Source: Bacteroidota bacterium (GTDB lineage: Bacteria > Bacteroidota > Bacteroidia > Flavobacteriales > Weeksellaceae). Taken from it: DNA of 64,000 bases. The notes under the pieces were generated by a model that saw only the letters and a list, made by a program, of their open reading frames with translations, was not told the DNA's origin and did no database searches. Below, piece after piece: positions 16,027 through 24,793 of this stretch (position 1 is the first letter of the stretch; each line of letters opens with the position of its first letter). The stretch is taken from positions 124,001-188,000 of the forward strand of contig JAEWOS010000018.1 of assembly GCA_023460855.1 (NCBI GenBank), given 5' to 3'. The position numbers were made by a program, and so were the translations under genes.

Positions 16027-17544
16027 ATGTCAAAGAAAAGAGCATTGATCAGTGTTTCCGATAAATCCGGATTAACTGATTTTGCAAAATTTTTAGAAGA
16101 AAACAGTTACGAACTTATTTCCACAGGCGGAACTTTCAAACATTTGAAAGAATCCGGTCTGAGCCCGATTCAGATTGATGAAATTACCGATTTTCCGGAA
16201 ATGTTGGACGGTCGCGTAAAAACACTTCACCCAAAAGTTCACGGCGGTTTGTTGGCGGTTCGTTCCAACGAAGAACACATGAAAACCGTTAAGGAACACG
16301 AAATCGGGCTGATTGATATGGTCATTGTCAATCTGTATCCGTTCTTCGAAAATGTAAATAAAGATATTTCGCTGGAAGAAAAAGTGGAATTCATCGATAT
16401 TGGCGGACCTTCAATGCTTCGTTCTGCGGCAAAAAATTTCGATTCTGTAACCGTGATTACCGATGTTGAAGATTATGCAAAAGTTCAGCAGGAAATGGCT
16501 GAAAACGGAGATTCAACGTTGGAAACCCGTAAAAAACTCGCAGGAAAAGTTTTTAATCTGACTTCAGCTTATGACGCAGCAATCTCAAAAATGTTGCTGG
16601 AAGAAGAGTATCCGACTTACCTGAACGCATCCTACAAAAAGGTTTCCGATTTAAGATATGGTGAAAATCCGCATCAGTCGGCTGCTTATTACGTTTCGAC
16701 TTTTGAAAACGGAGCGATGAAAGATTTTGAAATTCTGGGCGGAAAAGAACTCTCGTTCAATAATCTTCGCGATATGGATTTGTGCTGGAAAGTGGTGAAT
16801 GAATTCAAAAATGAAATGGCTTGCTGCGCAGTGAAACATTCCACTCCATGCGGTGTTGCCATTGGAACAACGTCTCTTGAAACGTATAAAAAAACGTTTG
16901 AATGTGATCCTGTTTCCATTTTCGGCGGAATTATAGCAATGAACTATAAAGTCGATGCTGCAACTGCAGAAGAACTCAACAAAACTTTCCTGGAAATCGT
17001 GATGGCAACGGATTTCGATGATGATGCTTTGGAAATTCTAAGAAAAAAGAAAAACCTCAGAATCATCAAGATTATAAATCCGGTTTCCGATAAGCAGACC
17101 TGGGTGAAAATCGACGGTGGAATGCTTGTTCAGGACAATGATTCCAAATTTTCGGAAGACATCAAAGTTGTCACTGAAACTCAGCCAACCGAAACTCAGG
17201 AAAAAGCTTTGCTTTTCGCACAGAGAGTCGTAAAATATGTAAAATCGAACGCAATCGTCGTTTCCAACGGAATTCAGGCGCTTGGAATTGGCGGCGGACA
17301 GGTGAATAGAATCTGGGCGACGCAACAGGCGGTAGAAAGAGCAAAGGAAAAATTTGAAGGTGATTTGGTTCTGGCTTCAGATGCGTTTTTCCCGTTCCGT
17401 GATGTGGTGGATTTCTGTGCAGAGCAGGGAATTACCGCGATTATTCAGCCGGGAGGTTCTGTAAAAGATCAGGATTCGGTAGATGCAGCTAATGAGCACA
17501 AAATCCCGATGATGATGACCGGAATGCGTCATTTTCTTCATTGA
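16027..17544 (+). CDS. purH: Bifunctional AICAR transformylase/IMP cyclohydrolase
   Basis: PurH performs the last two steps to IMP. The protein has 505 residues. The N-terminal MGS-like cyclohydrolase domain includes STGGTFKHLKESG and ILDGRVKTLHPK-type residues (seen as MLDGRVKTLHPKVHGG). The transformylase domain carries DLRYGENPHQSA and AVKHSTPCGVAIG, including the catalytic Lys-His pair. FPFRDVVDF and the end sequence MTGMRHFLH are typical. It is expressed with purM and purN, and a promoter for purD follows 38 bases after its end. Confidence 0.97.
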   Translation: MSKKRALISVSDKSGLTDFAKFLEENSYELISTGGTFKHLKESGLSPIQIDEITDFPEMLDGRVKTLHPKVHGGLLAVRSNEEHMKTVKEHEIGLIDMVIVNLYPFFENVNKDISLEEKVEFIDIGGPSMLRSAAKNFDSVTVITDVEDYAKVQQEMAENGDSTLETRKKLAGKVFNLTSAYDAAISKMLLEEEYPTYLNASYKKVSDLRYGENPHQSAAYYVSTFENGAMKDFEILGGKELSFNNLRDMDLCWKVVNEFKNEMACCAVKHSTPCGVAIGTTSLETYKKTFECDPVSIFGGIIAMNYKVDAATAEELNKTFLEIVMATDFDDDALEILRKKKNLRIIKIINPVSDKQTWVKIDGGMLVQDNDSKFSEDIKVVTETQPTETQEKALLFAQRVVKYVKSNAIVVSNGIQALGIGGGQVNRIWATQQAVERAKEKFEGDLVLASDAFFPFRDVVDFCAEQGITAIIQPGGSVKDQDSVDAANEHKIPMMMTGMRHFLH

Positions 17545-17581
17545 TAGCAAAATACCATGATAAAAATTCTGTTAAACGGAA

Positions 17582-17612
17582 TTTGAAATCGCCTTACAAA
17601 TGCCTATTTTTG
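17582..17612 (+). promoter_or_regulatory. Promoter of purD
   Basis: A perfect Bacteroidota promoter: TTTG (17582-17585), a 19-base spacer, then TATTTTTG (17605-17612). Transcription would begin near 17619, about 28 bases before the purD ATG. Confidence 0.75.
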
Positions 17613-17646
17613 CACACCAGAAAATAATTAATTTATTACCGAAAAT

Positions 17647-18885
17647 ATGAGAGTGTTAATCATTGGAAATGGTGGCCGTGAAGCTGCTTTCGCCAAAAAA
17701 TTAGCTGAAGACAGCAGGGTAACGCAGATGTTCTTCGCAAAAGGAAATGCTACAACAGAGAAATACGGCAAAAATGTCTCTCTGAAAGAAACGCACGAAC
17801 TGGTTGAATTTGCGAAAAAAGAAGCGATTAATCTTACCATCGTTGGTCCGGAAGTTTATTTAGTGGAAGGCATTGTCGATGAATTTAAGAAAGCAGGCCT
17901 CAGAATTTTCGGTCCGGAAAAGAAAGTGGCAAGGCTGGAAGGCAGCAAAGCTTACTCGAAAAAATTTATGCAGGAATACGGTGTGAAAACCGCTGCAGCT
18001 CATGTTTTCGAATCTTATGTGGAAGCCAAAAACTATCTGGAAACCGCAAAATATCCTTTGATCATTAAAGCTTCAGGGCTGGCTCAGGGAAAAGGCGTTA
18101 TTCTGGCAACTGACAAAGCAGAGGCATTAAACACCATTCATGATTTCATGATCGCCCGTATTTACGGAGATGCAGGAATTAAAGTGGTTGTTGAGGAATA
18201 TCTTCGTGGATTTGAAGCTTCCATCATCTGTTTCTCTAACGGGAAAACGCTTTTCCCGTGTATTGCAGCAAAAGATTACAAGAAAGTCGGCAACGGAAAC
18301 CGTGGTGCAAACACAGGAGGAATGGGAAGTGTTGCGCCAAGTCCGGAATTTACCGCAGCGCATTTCGAAGATTTCAAAAACAATATTCTGCAGCCGACAA
18401 TTGCAGGTTTGAAAGATAATTATCTGATGTTCAGCGGATTTATTTTCTTCGGCGTTCTGGTAACAGAAAAAGGCTGTCATTTGCTGGAGTACAACATGCG
18501 CTCGGGAGATCCTGAAACGCAGGTAATCCTTCCTTTGCTCGAAAATAATTTACTGGATACGATCAACGCCTGTATAGACGGACACGATATCGAACTGCGT
18601 TTCAAAGATGAAAAAGCTGTTTGTCTGGTAATGGCTTCCGGCGGATATCCCGGAAAGTACGAAACCGGATATCAGATTACAGGAATTGACCGCGCGACGC
18701 ACAGCAGCATTCTTTATGCGGGCGGAAAAAATAAAGCAGGCGGAATCTATTCCAACGGTGGAAGAGTTATTAACCTAGTTGCAACAGCTCCAACTTTGGA
18801 AGAGGCTCGCAGCAAAGTTTATGCAGATGCGAAAGTGCTGCATTTCGATTATGCGTTCTACCGCGACGACGTGGCAAAATTCTAA
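17647..18885 (+). CDS. purD: Phosphoribosylamine-glycine ligase (GAR synthetase)
   Basis: An ATP-grasp enzyme of 412 residues joining phosphoribosylamine and glycine in step 2 of purine synthesis. The N-terminal domain starts with VLIIGNGGREAAFAKKL and includes TIVGPEVYLVEG. The grasp domain shows PLIIKASGLAQGKGV and the metal site LEYNMRSGDPETQ. The C-terminal part has ASGGYPGKYE and RVINLVATAPTLEEA. The normal length and ATG at 17647 fit. It has its own promoter and ends at a strong terminator before guaA, so it may be regulated separately from purMNH. Confidence 0.97.
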   Translation: MRVLIIGNGGREAAFAKKLAEDSRVTQMFFAKGNATTEKYGKNVSLKETHELVEFAKKEAINLTIVGPEVYLVEGIVDEFKKAGLRIFGPEKKVARLEGSKAYSKKFMQEYGVKTAAAHVFESYVEAKNYLETAKYPLIIKASGLAQGKGVILATDKAEALNTIHDFMIARIYGDAGIKVVVEEYLRGFEASIICFSNGKTLFPCIAAKDYKKVGNGNRGANTGGMGSVAPSPEFTAAHFEDFKNNILQPTIAGLKDNYLMFSGFIFFGVLVTEKGCHLLEYNMRSGDPETQVILPLLENNLLDTINACIDGHDIELRFKDEKAVCLVMASGGYPGKYETGYQITGIDRATHSSILYAGGKNKAGGIYSNGGRVINLVATAPTLEEARSKVYADAKVLHFDYAFYRDDVAKF

Positions 18886-18894
18886 AGAACTATC

Positions 18895-18918
18895 AGGGGG
18901 TTTCGGCCCCCTTTTTTT
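18895..18918 (+). terminator. Terminator after purD
   Basis: AGGGGG and CCCCCT arms (18895-18912) around a TTTCGG loop, followed by T6. Confidence 0.9.
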
Positions 18919-18952
18919 ATAACATTTTACGATATTTACTTTTTAAAAAGAT

Positions 18953-20482
18953 ATGACACAGGGCATTATTATTCTCGATTTCGGATCACAGTACAACCAG
19001 CTGATTGCGCGAAGAATACGCGAAATGGAAGTGTATTCGGAAGTTCTTCCGTACAATACACCTCTGGATCTGATTCTGGAAAAGAAACCTGCAGGAATTA
19101 TTCTTTCCGGAGGACCGAGCTCCGTAAATGCTGAAAATGCACATTTGGTGGAAAAAACGCTGTTTGAACAGGGAATTCCGGTTCTGGGAATATGCTACGG
19201 AATGCAGTTGACAACGCATTTACTGGGAGGAACTGTTTCTAAAGGAATCAAAGGCGAATATGGTAAGGCAAAACTGAAAATCGGACGAAGTTCTGCATTT
19301 CTTGATGGTGTGCCGGATGAATCTGTGGTTTGGATGAGCCATTTCGACGAAGTGGAAATCCTTCCTGAAAATTTTGAAGTAAACGCAGTAACCGATGTAA
19401 TATCTGCAATTTCTAACGAAAAGGAAAAAATATACTGTGTGCAGTTCCATCCGGAAGTTTCTCATACGGAACACGGTTCCTTAATGCTTAGAAATTTTGT
19501 TTTCAATATCTGTAATGCAGAAAAAAACTGGAAACTAACGAATTATATCGACGTAACTGTCGAAGAAATCCGCAGAAAAGTGGGAACGGGTAAAGTAATA
19601 CTTGGACTTTCCGGAGGTGTTGATTCTTCTGTAGCGGCTGTTCTTATTCATAAAGCCATCGGAGATCAGCTGCAGTGTATTTTTGTGGATACCGGACTTC
19701 TGCGCAAGGAAGAAGGCAGAAAAGTGATGGAGAATTACGGCGATCATTTCCATATGAAAATCGATATGGTGGATGCAAAGGAAAGGTTTATGACGAAACT
19801 TGCCGGCGTTTCTGATCCGGAAGAAAAAAGAAAAATTATCGGTCGTGAGTTCATTGCAGTATTCGATGAAGAATCGCACAAATTTGAAGGGGCTTCATTT
19901 TTGGCTCAGGGAACAATTTATCCTGATGTTATTGAATCCCAGTCCGTTAAAGGACCTTCTGCGGTAATCAAATCTCATCACAATGTGGGTGGATTGCCGG
20001 AAGAAATGAAACTGCAGTTGCTGGAACCTTTACGCGAACTTTTTAAGGACGAAGTGAGAAAAGTTGGTGAAGAACTTGGTATTCCGCATCATTTGGTTTA
20101 CCGTCATCCTTTTCCGGGGCCGGGTTTGGGCATCAGAATTTTAGGAGAAGTGGATGCCGAGAAAGTACGAATTCTTCAGGATGCCGATGATATTTTCATT
20201 GAAGAACTTTACGCGAATGATCTTTATGAAAAAGTTTCTCAGGCGTTTGTGGTGTTACTTCCCGTGAAATCTGTCGGAGTAATGGGAGATGAACGAACCT
20301 ATGAATATACCGCCGTTGTTCGTTCTGCAAATACCATCGACTTCATGACGGCTACTTTCAGCAAACTGCCATGGGATTTCCTCGAAAATGTCTCGAACAG
20401 AATTATCAACGAAGTGCGTGGAATTAACCGTGTCGCCTACGATATTTCCAGCAAGCCGCCTGCAACGATTGAGTGGGAATAA
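18953..20482 (+). CDS. guaA: GMP synthase (glutamine-hydrolysing)
   Basis: GuaA converts XMP to GMP. The protein has 509 residues and all expected parts: the class I amidotransferase with nucleophile Cys in GICYGMQLTTH and His/Glu in QFHPEVSHTEHG; the ATP-pyrophosphatase P-loop LSGGVDSSVAA; and the C-terminal dimerisation domain with HPFPGPGLGIRILGE and the end DISSKPPATIEWE. It completes the guanine branch of the purine cluster. A bidirectional hairpin separates it from the convergent peptidase. Confidence 0.98.
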   Translation: MTQGIIILDFGSQYNQLIARRIREMEVYSEVLPYNTPLDLILEKKPAGIILSGGPSSVNAENAHLVEKTLFEQGIPVLGICYGMQLTTHLLGGTVSKGIKGEYGKAKLKIGRSSAFLDGVPDESVVWMSHFDEVEILPENFEVNAVTDVISAISNEKEKIYCVQFHPEVSHTEHGSLMLRNFVFNICNAEKNWKLTNYIDVTVEEIRRKVGTGKVILGLSGGVDSSVAAVLIHKAIGDQLQCIFVDTGLLRKEEGRKVMENYGDHFHMKIDMVDAKERFMTKLAGVSDPEEKRKIIGREFIAVFDEESHKFEGASFLAQGTIYPDVIESQSVKGPSAVIKSHHNVGGLPEEMKLQLLEPLRELFKDEVRKVGEELGIPHHLVYRHPFPGPGLGIRILGEVDAEKVRILQDADDIFIEELYANDLYEKVSQAFVVLLPVKSVGVMGDERTYEYTAVVRSANTIDFMTATFSKLPWDFLENVSNRIINEVRGINRVAYDISSKPPATIEWE

Positions 20483-20505
20483 GTTTAAGTGCTAAAAAAT
20501 TAAAA

Positions 20506-20537
20506 AAAATCAGCAGAATTTCTGCTGATTATTTTTA
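20506..20537. terminator. Bidirectional terminator after guaA
   Basis: Arms AATCAGCAGA and TCTGCTGATT around a 3-base loop, with an A8 run on the left and T-rich sequence on the right. Confidence 0.9.
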
Positions 20538-20553
20538 TTGACTCGAATTCTTA

Positions 20554-22107
20554 TTAATCAATTCCTCCTTTTCTGTTCGGCTCACGAACGGTCGGCCATT
20601 CTGCAATTTTTCCGGTTCTCGGGTTCAGAGGCATTCTGATTTTTTCAGTTGATGCCTTTTCAGGATCTTCACTTGCCATGTAAGTTAAAATGGAAATAAG
20701 TGCAACATTATTTTTTACATCATCAAAAACAATCTTGTCATAGGTATCCCGTTGTGTATGCCAGGTATAATTGCCATAGGACCAGCTGAGCGAGCCCAGC
20801 ATAAATGCCGGAACACCTGCCGCCACGAAAGAAGCATGGTCGCTGCCTCCGCTTCCCGGATAGCCCGGGAAAGTATATTTGATTTCTCTGGTAAGTTCAC
20901 CTGGTGCAGCAGCAAACCATCTTCCAAGGAAATCATATGCGTGTACAAATCCCTGACCACTGACATTCTGAATTCTACCGGTGCCGTTATCCTGATTAAA
21001 CACAGCCTGCACATTCGGCATCTTGGTTCTGTGTGCAGAAACATAGGCTCTGCTGCCGTTCAGTCCCTGCTCTTCGCTTCCCCACAAACCGACTACTACG
21101 GTTCTCTTAGGGTTAGGATATAATTTTTTCAGAATTCGGGCTACTTCCATCATCGTAATTACACCTGTGCCGTTATCAGTCGCTCCGGTACCGCCGTCCC
21201 ACGAATCGAGATGCGCGGAAAGAATGACGTATTCATTGGGCTTTTCACTGCCCTTGATTTCCGCTACCGTGTTAAAGGTAGGTGCCATTCCCAAATCTTT
21301 ACTGTTTGCAGATATTTTTAATTTAGGTGTTACACCATTTTGCAGCATACGGTACAACTGTCCGTAGTCTTCAAGAGAAATGTCGACAGCTGGAATTTTC
21401 TTTGTACCGGCACTAAAAACCTTATTCACCCCAAAACCACGGCTCCAGTTGCTCCATATAATACCTGCAGCGCCTGCATCTTCAAAAGGTTTGTTCAGCG
21501 ATCTCCACGTAAGTCCGATGTTTTCAAGCGATTTGTTCCATTCCCTGGCTGCCGAGTCGGATTCTTTTTTATATTTTTCAAAAGATTTAGCGGTCGCATA
21601 TTCTTTCCAGTTGTATTCCGGCCGGCCGCTTGGCTGGTATTGCGATACCATCACCAGTTTGCCCTTTACCGTGGGCAACCAGGAGTTAAACTCCTCCTTT
21701 GATGCAAAAACTGGCATCATCACTACTTCTGCGGTAACGCCTCTTGATCCGGTTGCCGGACTGAATGCCAGTTGTTGCCCTTCTAAAGATTTTACGTATG
21801 GGTAAACCATTTCTATGTTTGAAGTTCCTCTTTCCCAGGATTTCCATTCGCCATACTGTTCGTTTCTGGCGTCAATTCCCCAGTTTTTAAATTTGTTGAC
21901 AGCCCAGTCGTGAGCCTGTTTCATCTTTGGTGTCCCAACCAGACGAGGCCCGATTCCGTCAACCAATTCATACGCCAGTTGCTCAGTTTGGGAATTGTTG
22001 AGAGCTTCACTCATAATCGATTTTACAATTTCCTGTTGATTCTGTGCAGCACTGACGGTAAAAGCAAATACAGCTGATACCAGAAATAGTTTCTTGTAAT
22101 TCTTCAT
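20554..22107 (-). CDS. Secreted M28-family zinc aminopeptidase with PA domain
   Basis: A 517-residue exported peptidase with signal peptide MKNYKKLFLVSAVFAFTVSAAQ. A protease-associated (PA) insert occupies roughly residues 120-260. The M28 two-zinc site is clear: HLDSWDGGTGATDNGTG (His and Asp), GSEEQG (catalytic Glu), an Asp in VFNQDNGTG, and a late His in WHTQRDTYD. Members release N-terminal residues from peptides. It probably acts in the periplasm or outside the cell in peptide nutrition. It lies in a minus-strand run but has 177 bases between it and the next gene, including an IR GAAACTC/GAGTTTC (about 22239-22257). Confidence 0.93.
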   Translation of the reverse strand: MKNYKKLFLVSAVFAFTVSAAQNQQEIVKSIMSEALNNSQTEQLAYELVDGIGPRLVGTPKMKQAHDWAVNKFKNWGIDARNEQYGEWKSWERGTSNIEMVYPYVKSLEGQQLAFSPATGSRGVTAEVVMMPVFASKEEFNSWLPTVKGKLVMVSQYQPSGRPEYNWKEYATAKSFEKYKKESDSAAREWNKSLENIGLTWRSLNKPFEDAGAAGIIWSNWSRGFGVNKVFSAGTKKIPAVDISLEDYGQLYRMLQNGVTPKLKISANSKDLGMAPTFNTVAEIKGSEKPNEYVILSAHLDSWDGGTGATDNGTGVITMMEVARILKKLYPNPKRTVVVGLWGSEEQGLNGSRAYVSAHRTKMPNVQAVFNQDNGTGRIQNVSGQGFVHAYDFLGRWFAAAPGELTREIKYTFPGYPGSGGSDHASFVAAGVPAFMLGSLSWSYGNYTWHTQRDTYDKIVFDDVKNNVALISILTYMASEDPEKASTEKIRMPLNPRTGKIAEWPTVREPNRKGGID

Positions 22108-22284
22108 AGATTAATTTTTCAGGATTCAAGATATAGTTTTTTTCCTGAATCAAGCTACAGAAGCGTTTGTTCAGATTTAATCAAAAGAAAATTTTCAATG
22201 TGTAGATCAAATCACTCCATCTGAAGTCATTGGCTTAACGAAACTCATAGGAGTTTCATGCAGCCTGTATTCAAACAAAAACAG

Positions 22285-23139
22285 CTATTGATCAATGAAA
22301 ACCTTTTTTAGGAATTCCATGACCTTTGGAGTAACCACAGATTCCCCTTTCTCACCAAATTTGTTGTTCACTTCGAAATGAGAGTATGGTTCGGCTGAAA
22401 ATGTTTCAGCTTTTGATCCTGTGCTTCGGAGTTTGTCTGCAAAATTTCGGGCCATTTCTTCGCGGTATGGCTCACCCCTAAATGCAATGAGAAACGGCGG
22501 ATATTTTTTTCCGGATTTCACCTGATAAACCGGTGATGCTTCTTTCCATTTTTCAGGATCATCCCCGAAAATTCGCCTGTAAATATTCACATTTTCGACG
22601 CCAAGCCCGTGAACATCATAACCTTCTGTATCAAGAGAAATTACACCTTTAATATCATTTAACTGAATTCCTCTTTGTGGCAGAAAATCATCACTCGTTC
22701 CGAGCAGCGAAACCATTTGCGCACCGGCGCTGTGTCCCATCAGAACAATTCTGTTTTTGTCGCCACCGTATTTTTCTATATTCTTAAATGTCCATAACAC
22801 CGCATCTGCAACGTCGTTGGGATGATCCGGAAACTGGGTCTTTTTAGAGAAAAATGAACTCAGACGATAATTTACACTTACCAGAACATAATCGAGATTT
22901 TGAAAAGTTTCGACTTTCTGCTCAATCTTATTGTCTTTGTCGCCCAAAAGCCAGCCGCCACCATGAACAAATATGATCACAGGTCTGCCTGTTCCGGATG
23001 CGGGATAAACATCCAGTGAATGACGTTTTTCAGAAACCCCGGATTCCGTTTTGTACCGCACGGTTGTGTTTTCCTTTTGCTGCGCACTGCAGAAACTCAG
23101 AAATAACACCGTAAAGAAGAGCAGGGCAGTGTTTTTCAT
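22285..23139 (-). CDS. Secreted alpha/beta hydrolase (esterase/lipase)
   Basis: A 284-residue protein with signal peptide MKNTALLFFTVLFLSFCSAQ; the Cys before AQ could make it a lipoprotein. The oxyanion HGGG motif (FVHGGGWLLGDKD) and nucleophile elbow GHSAGAQ with catalytic Ser are typical of hormone-sensitive-lipase-type carboxylesterases. An acidic residue and the His in PYSHFEVN complete a plausible triad. Substrate unknown. It lies 9 bases after the end of the next gene upstream on the minus strand and is probably co-transcribed with the patatin gene and the lipoprotein gene. Confidence 0.88.
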   Translation of the reverse strand: MKNTALLFFTVLFLSFCSAQQKENTTVRYKTESGVSEKRHSLDVYPASGTGRPVIIFVHGGGWLLGDKDNKIEQKVETFQNLDYVLVSVNYRLSSFFSKKTQFPDHPNDVADAVLWTFKNIEKYGGDKNRIVLMGHSAGAQMVSLLGTSDDFLPQRGIQLNDIKGVISLDTEGYDVHGLGVENVNIYRRIFGDDPEKWKEASPVYQVKSGKKYPPFLIAFRGEPYREEMARNFADKLRSTGSKAETFSAEPYSHFEVNNKFGEKGESVVTPKVMEFLKKVFIDQ

Positions 23140-23148
23140 AATTTTAGA

Positions 23149-23787
23149 TTAATTGGTGCCGATTCCTTTACTTTCCAGGCGGAAATCTCCGTAAGTTTCA
23201 TCAGTTTTTAGTGTATCGGAATACTGAAAGAACTGCTGCGTGTTTTCAATAAAATCGTATTCAATGAAGAATGGAACTTTCTCATAGGTATTGCCCAGAA
23301 GAACTGCCTGATGATTATTCTTCCAGTAGGCTTCCTCTATCCTGTATGAAGGTCCGAAAAACGCTATCTGTCGCGATGTTTTACTGTTCATATTTACCAA
23401 GACAGCTTTCTGATCTGCTTCAAAACTTGCGTTACCGTCATATAGCTGCCAGTGATAGGAATCAAAGTCAATGTACTGCGATCTGTCCGGACTGAAAACC
23501 AGGAAAGGCTGATAAATTCTGTTAAAATCCTGATCCGGCAAAATCGGACTTTCGTCGTCGCGGTAATTGATTTCAGATTTTGGCTGTGCAATAAATTTTT
23601 CAGGTTGAAAGGAGGGATCCTGCCTTTGGTAAAAATCCTGCCATTTCTGTTGAGCAGTTTCTTCCGGAACCGGAACAGTTGCTTCCACTGATGTTGCCGG
23701 TTTTTGTTCCGGAACGGAGTTCGTCTTCGTTTCAGTCTTTTCCTGGCAGGAAAACAGGATAATCAGGATAAATGCATATTTTTTCAT
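23149..23787 (-). CDS. Hypothetical lipoprotein
   Basis: A 212-residue protein with a lipoprotein signal (MKKYAFILIILFSC), cleaved before Cys14. A linker rich in Glu, Pro and Thr follows, then a domain with Trp, Tyr and Phe (YQPFLVFSPDRSQYIDFDSYHW) and a pattern of repeated aromatic strands suggestive of a beta structure. I do not recognise a family. Its ATG overlaps the stop of the patatin gene by 4 bases (ATGA), indicating translational coupling. Confidence 0.75.
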   Translation of the reverse strand: MKKYAFILIILFSCQEKTETKTNSVPEQKPATSVEATVPVPEETAQQKWQDFYQRQDPSFQPEKFIAQPKSEINYRDDESPILPDQDFNRIYQPFLVFSPDRSQYIDFDSYHWQLYDGNASFEADQKAVLVNMNSKTSRQIAFFGPSYRIEEAYWKNNHQAVLLGNTYEKVPFFIEYDFIENTQQFFQYSDTLKTDETYGDFRLESKGIGTN

Positions 23788-24620
23788 ATAACTTCGGGAT
23801 TCAGAAATTCTTTGATGGCTTTTTCAGCGCACTGTCTTCCGTATTCAATCTGACTTTTTACCTTAAAAAAATCAAGCATTTCACAGGATTCACGGGACAG
23901 CGGTATTAATATATCAGGTGGAAAAGCTTTGAGGGAAAGCCTGGCATTGGTTTCAATCATCAGTCCTAGAGTATGGGTAAATACGTTCACAGTAGCACCC
24001 AGTTTTTTCATTTTGCTTTTCTTGCCATCATACGGAATAAAAGCATTTACATCTACTACCACGAGCAGGTCGTTTTTCTTTCTTTTTGCATATTCGGACG
24101 GAATGTTGTTCAGCACACCACCGTCAACCAGCACGTCGTCATCAATTTCTATCGGCGCAAAAACGGTCGGAATGGCAACTGATGCGCGGATTGCGTCGTA
24201 AATATCACCTTCTTTTATGCAAACGGTTTTTTTCGCATAGAGTTGCGTGGCAATTGCCGAAAACGTAATATCAAGATCTTCAATATTCGCAGTAGGGAAT
24301 CGCCCCTTCATTTTCCGGAAAACCCGGTTTCCTTTTAATAATCCTCTTCTGCGGATGGACAAATCAATAAGATCGAAAGCCTGCAGTTTGCTCATTCCGG
24401 TGATCCATTCTTTAAATTCCGGCATTTTTCCCATCGCATAAAGTCCGCCGATTAAGGCGCCCATGGATGTTCCTGCGATGCTGTGGATTTTGAAACCGTG
24501 CTCTTCAAGCACTTCTATCACGCCGATATGGCCAAAACCTCTTGCGCCGCCGCCGGAAAGTACAAGCGAAACATCGCGGTATTTTTTCTTTTTTTTCTTG
24601 GTGTTAAAAAATGAGAGCAA
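23784..24620 (-). CDS. Patatin-like phospholipase (RssA/YchK type)
   Basis: A 278-residue patatin-fold acyl hydrolase. The oxyanion loop LSGGGARGFGHIG, nucleophile GTSMG (Ser-Asp dyad) and DG motif in LVDGGVLNNIP are all present. It likely cleaves acyl chains of phospholipids. There is no signal peptide, but a lysine run (KKKKKK) near the start may help membrane binding. Upstream of the start codon (TTG at 24620) an in-frame TAA follows within three codons, and no ATG is available, so TTG is the probable start. Confidence 0.87.
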   Translation of the reverse strand: MLSFFNTKKKKKKYRDVSLVLSGGGARGFGHIGVIEVLEEHGFKIHSIAGTSMGALIGGLYAMGKMPEFKEWITGMSKLQAFDLIDLSIRRRGLLKGNRVFRKMKGRFPTANIEDLDITFSAIATQLYAKKTVCIKEGDIYDAIRASVAIPTVFAPIEIDDDVLVDGGVLNNIPSEYAKRKKNDLLVVVDVNAFIPYDGKKSKMKKLGATVNVFTHTLGLMIETNARLSLKAFPPDILIPLSRESCEMLDFFKVKSQIEYGRQCAEKAIKEFLNPEVI

Positions 24621-24793
24621 TGGTTTTTACGGTCTTAAAGTGAAACATGTTTTAATACTGATCCCAAATTACAAAAAAGCTGGATAAATACCTGCAAAAC
24701 CGGTATAATCGCCGACAAATGTTCCTGAAAGGCTGCCAAATGTGAAATCATTAGTTTTGCAGAATTATTATCTTGATTATTTAAGCATCTTTA

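Noticed and set aside
22108..22284. Small gene between the peptidase and esterase genes
   Set aside because: Only short ORFs and a GAAACTC/GAGTTTC inverted repeat are seen.
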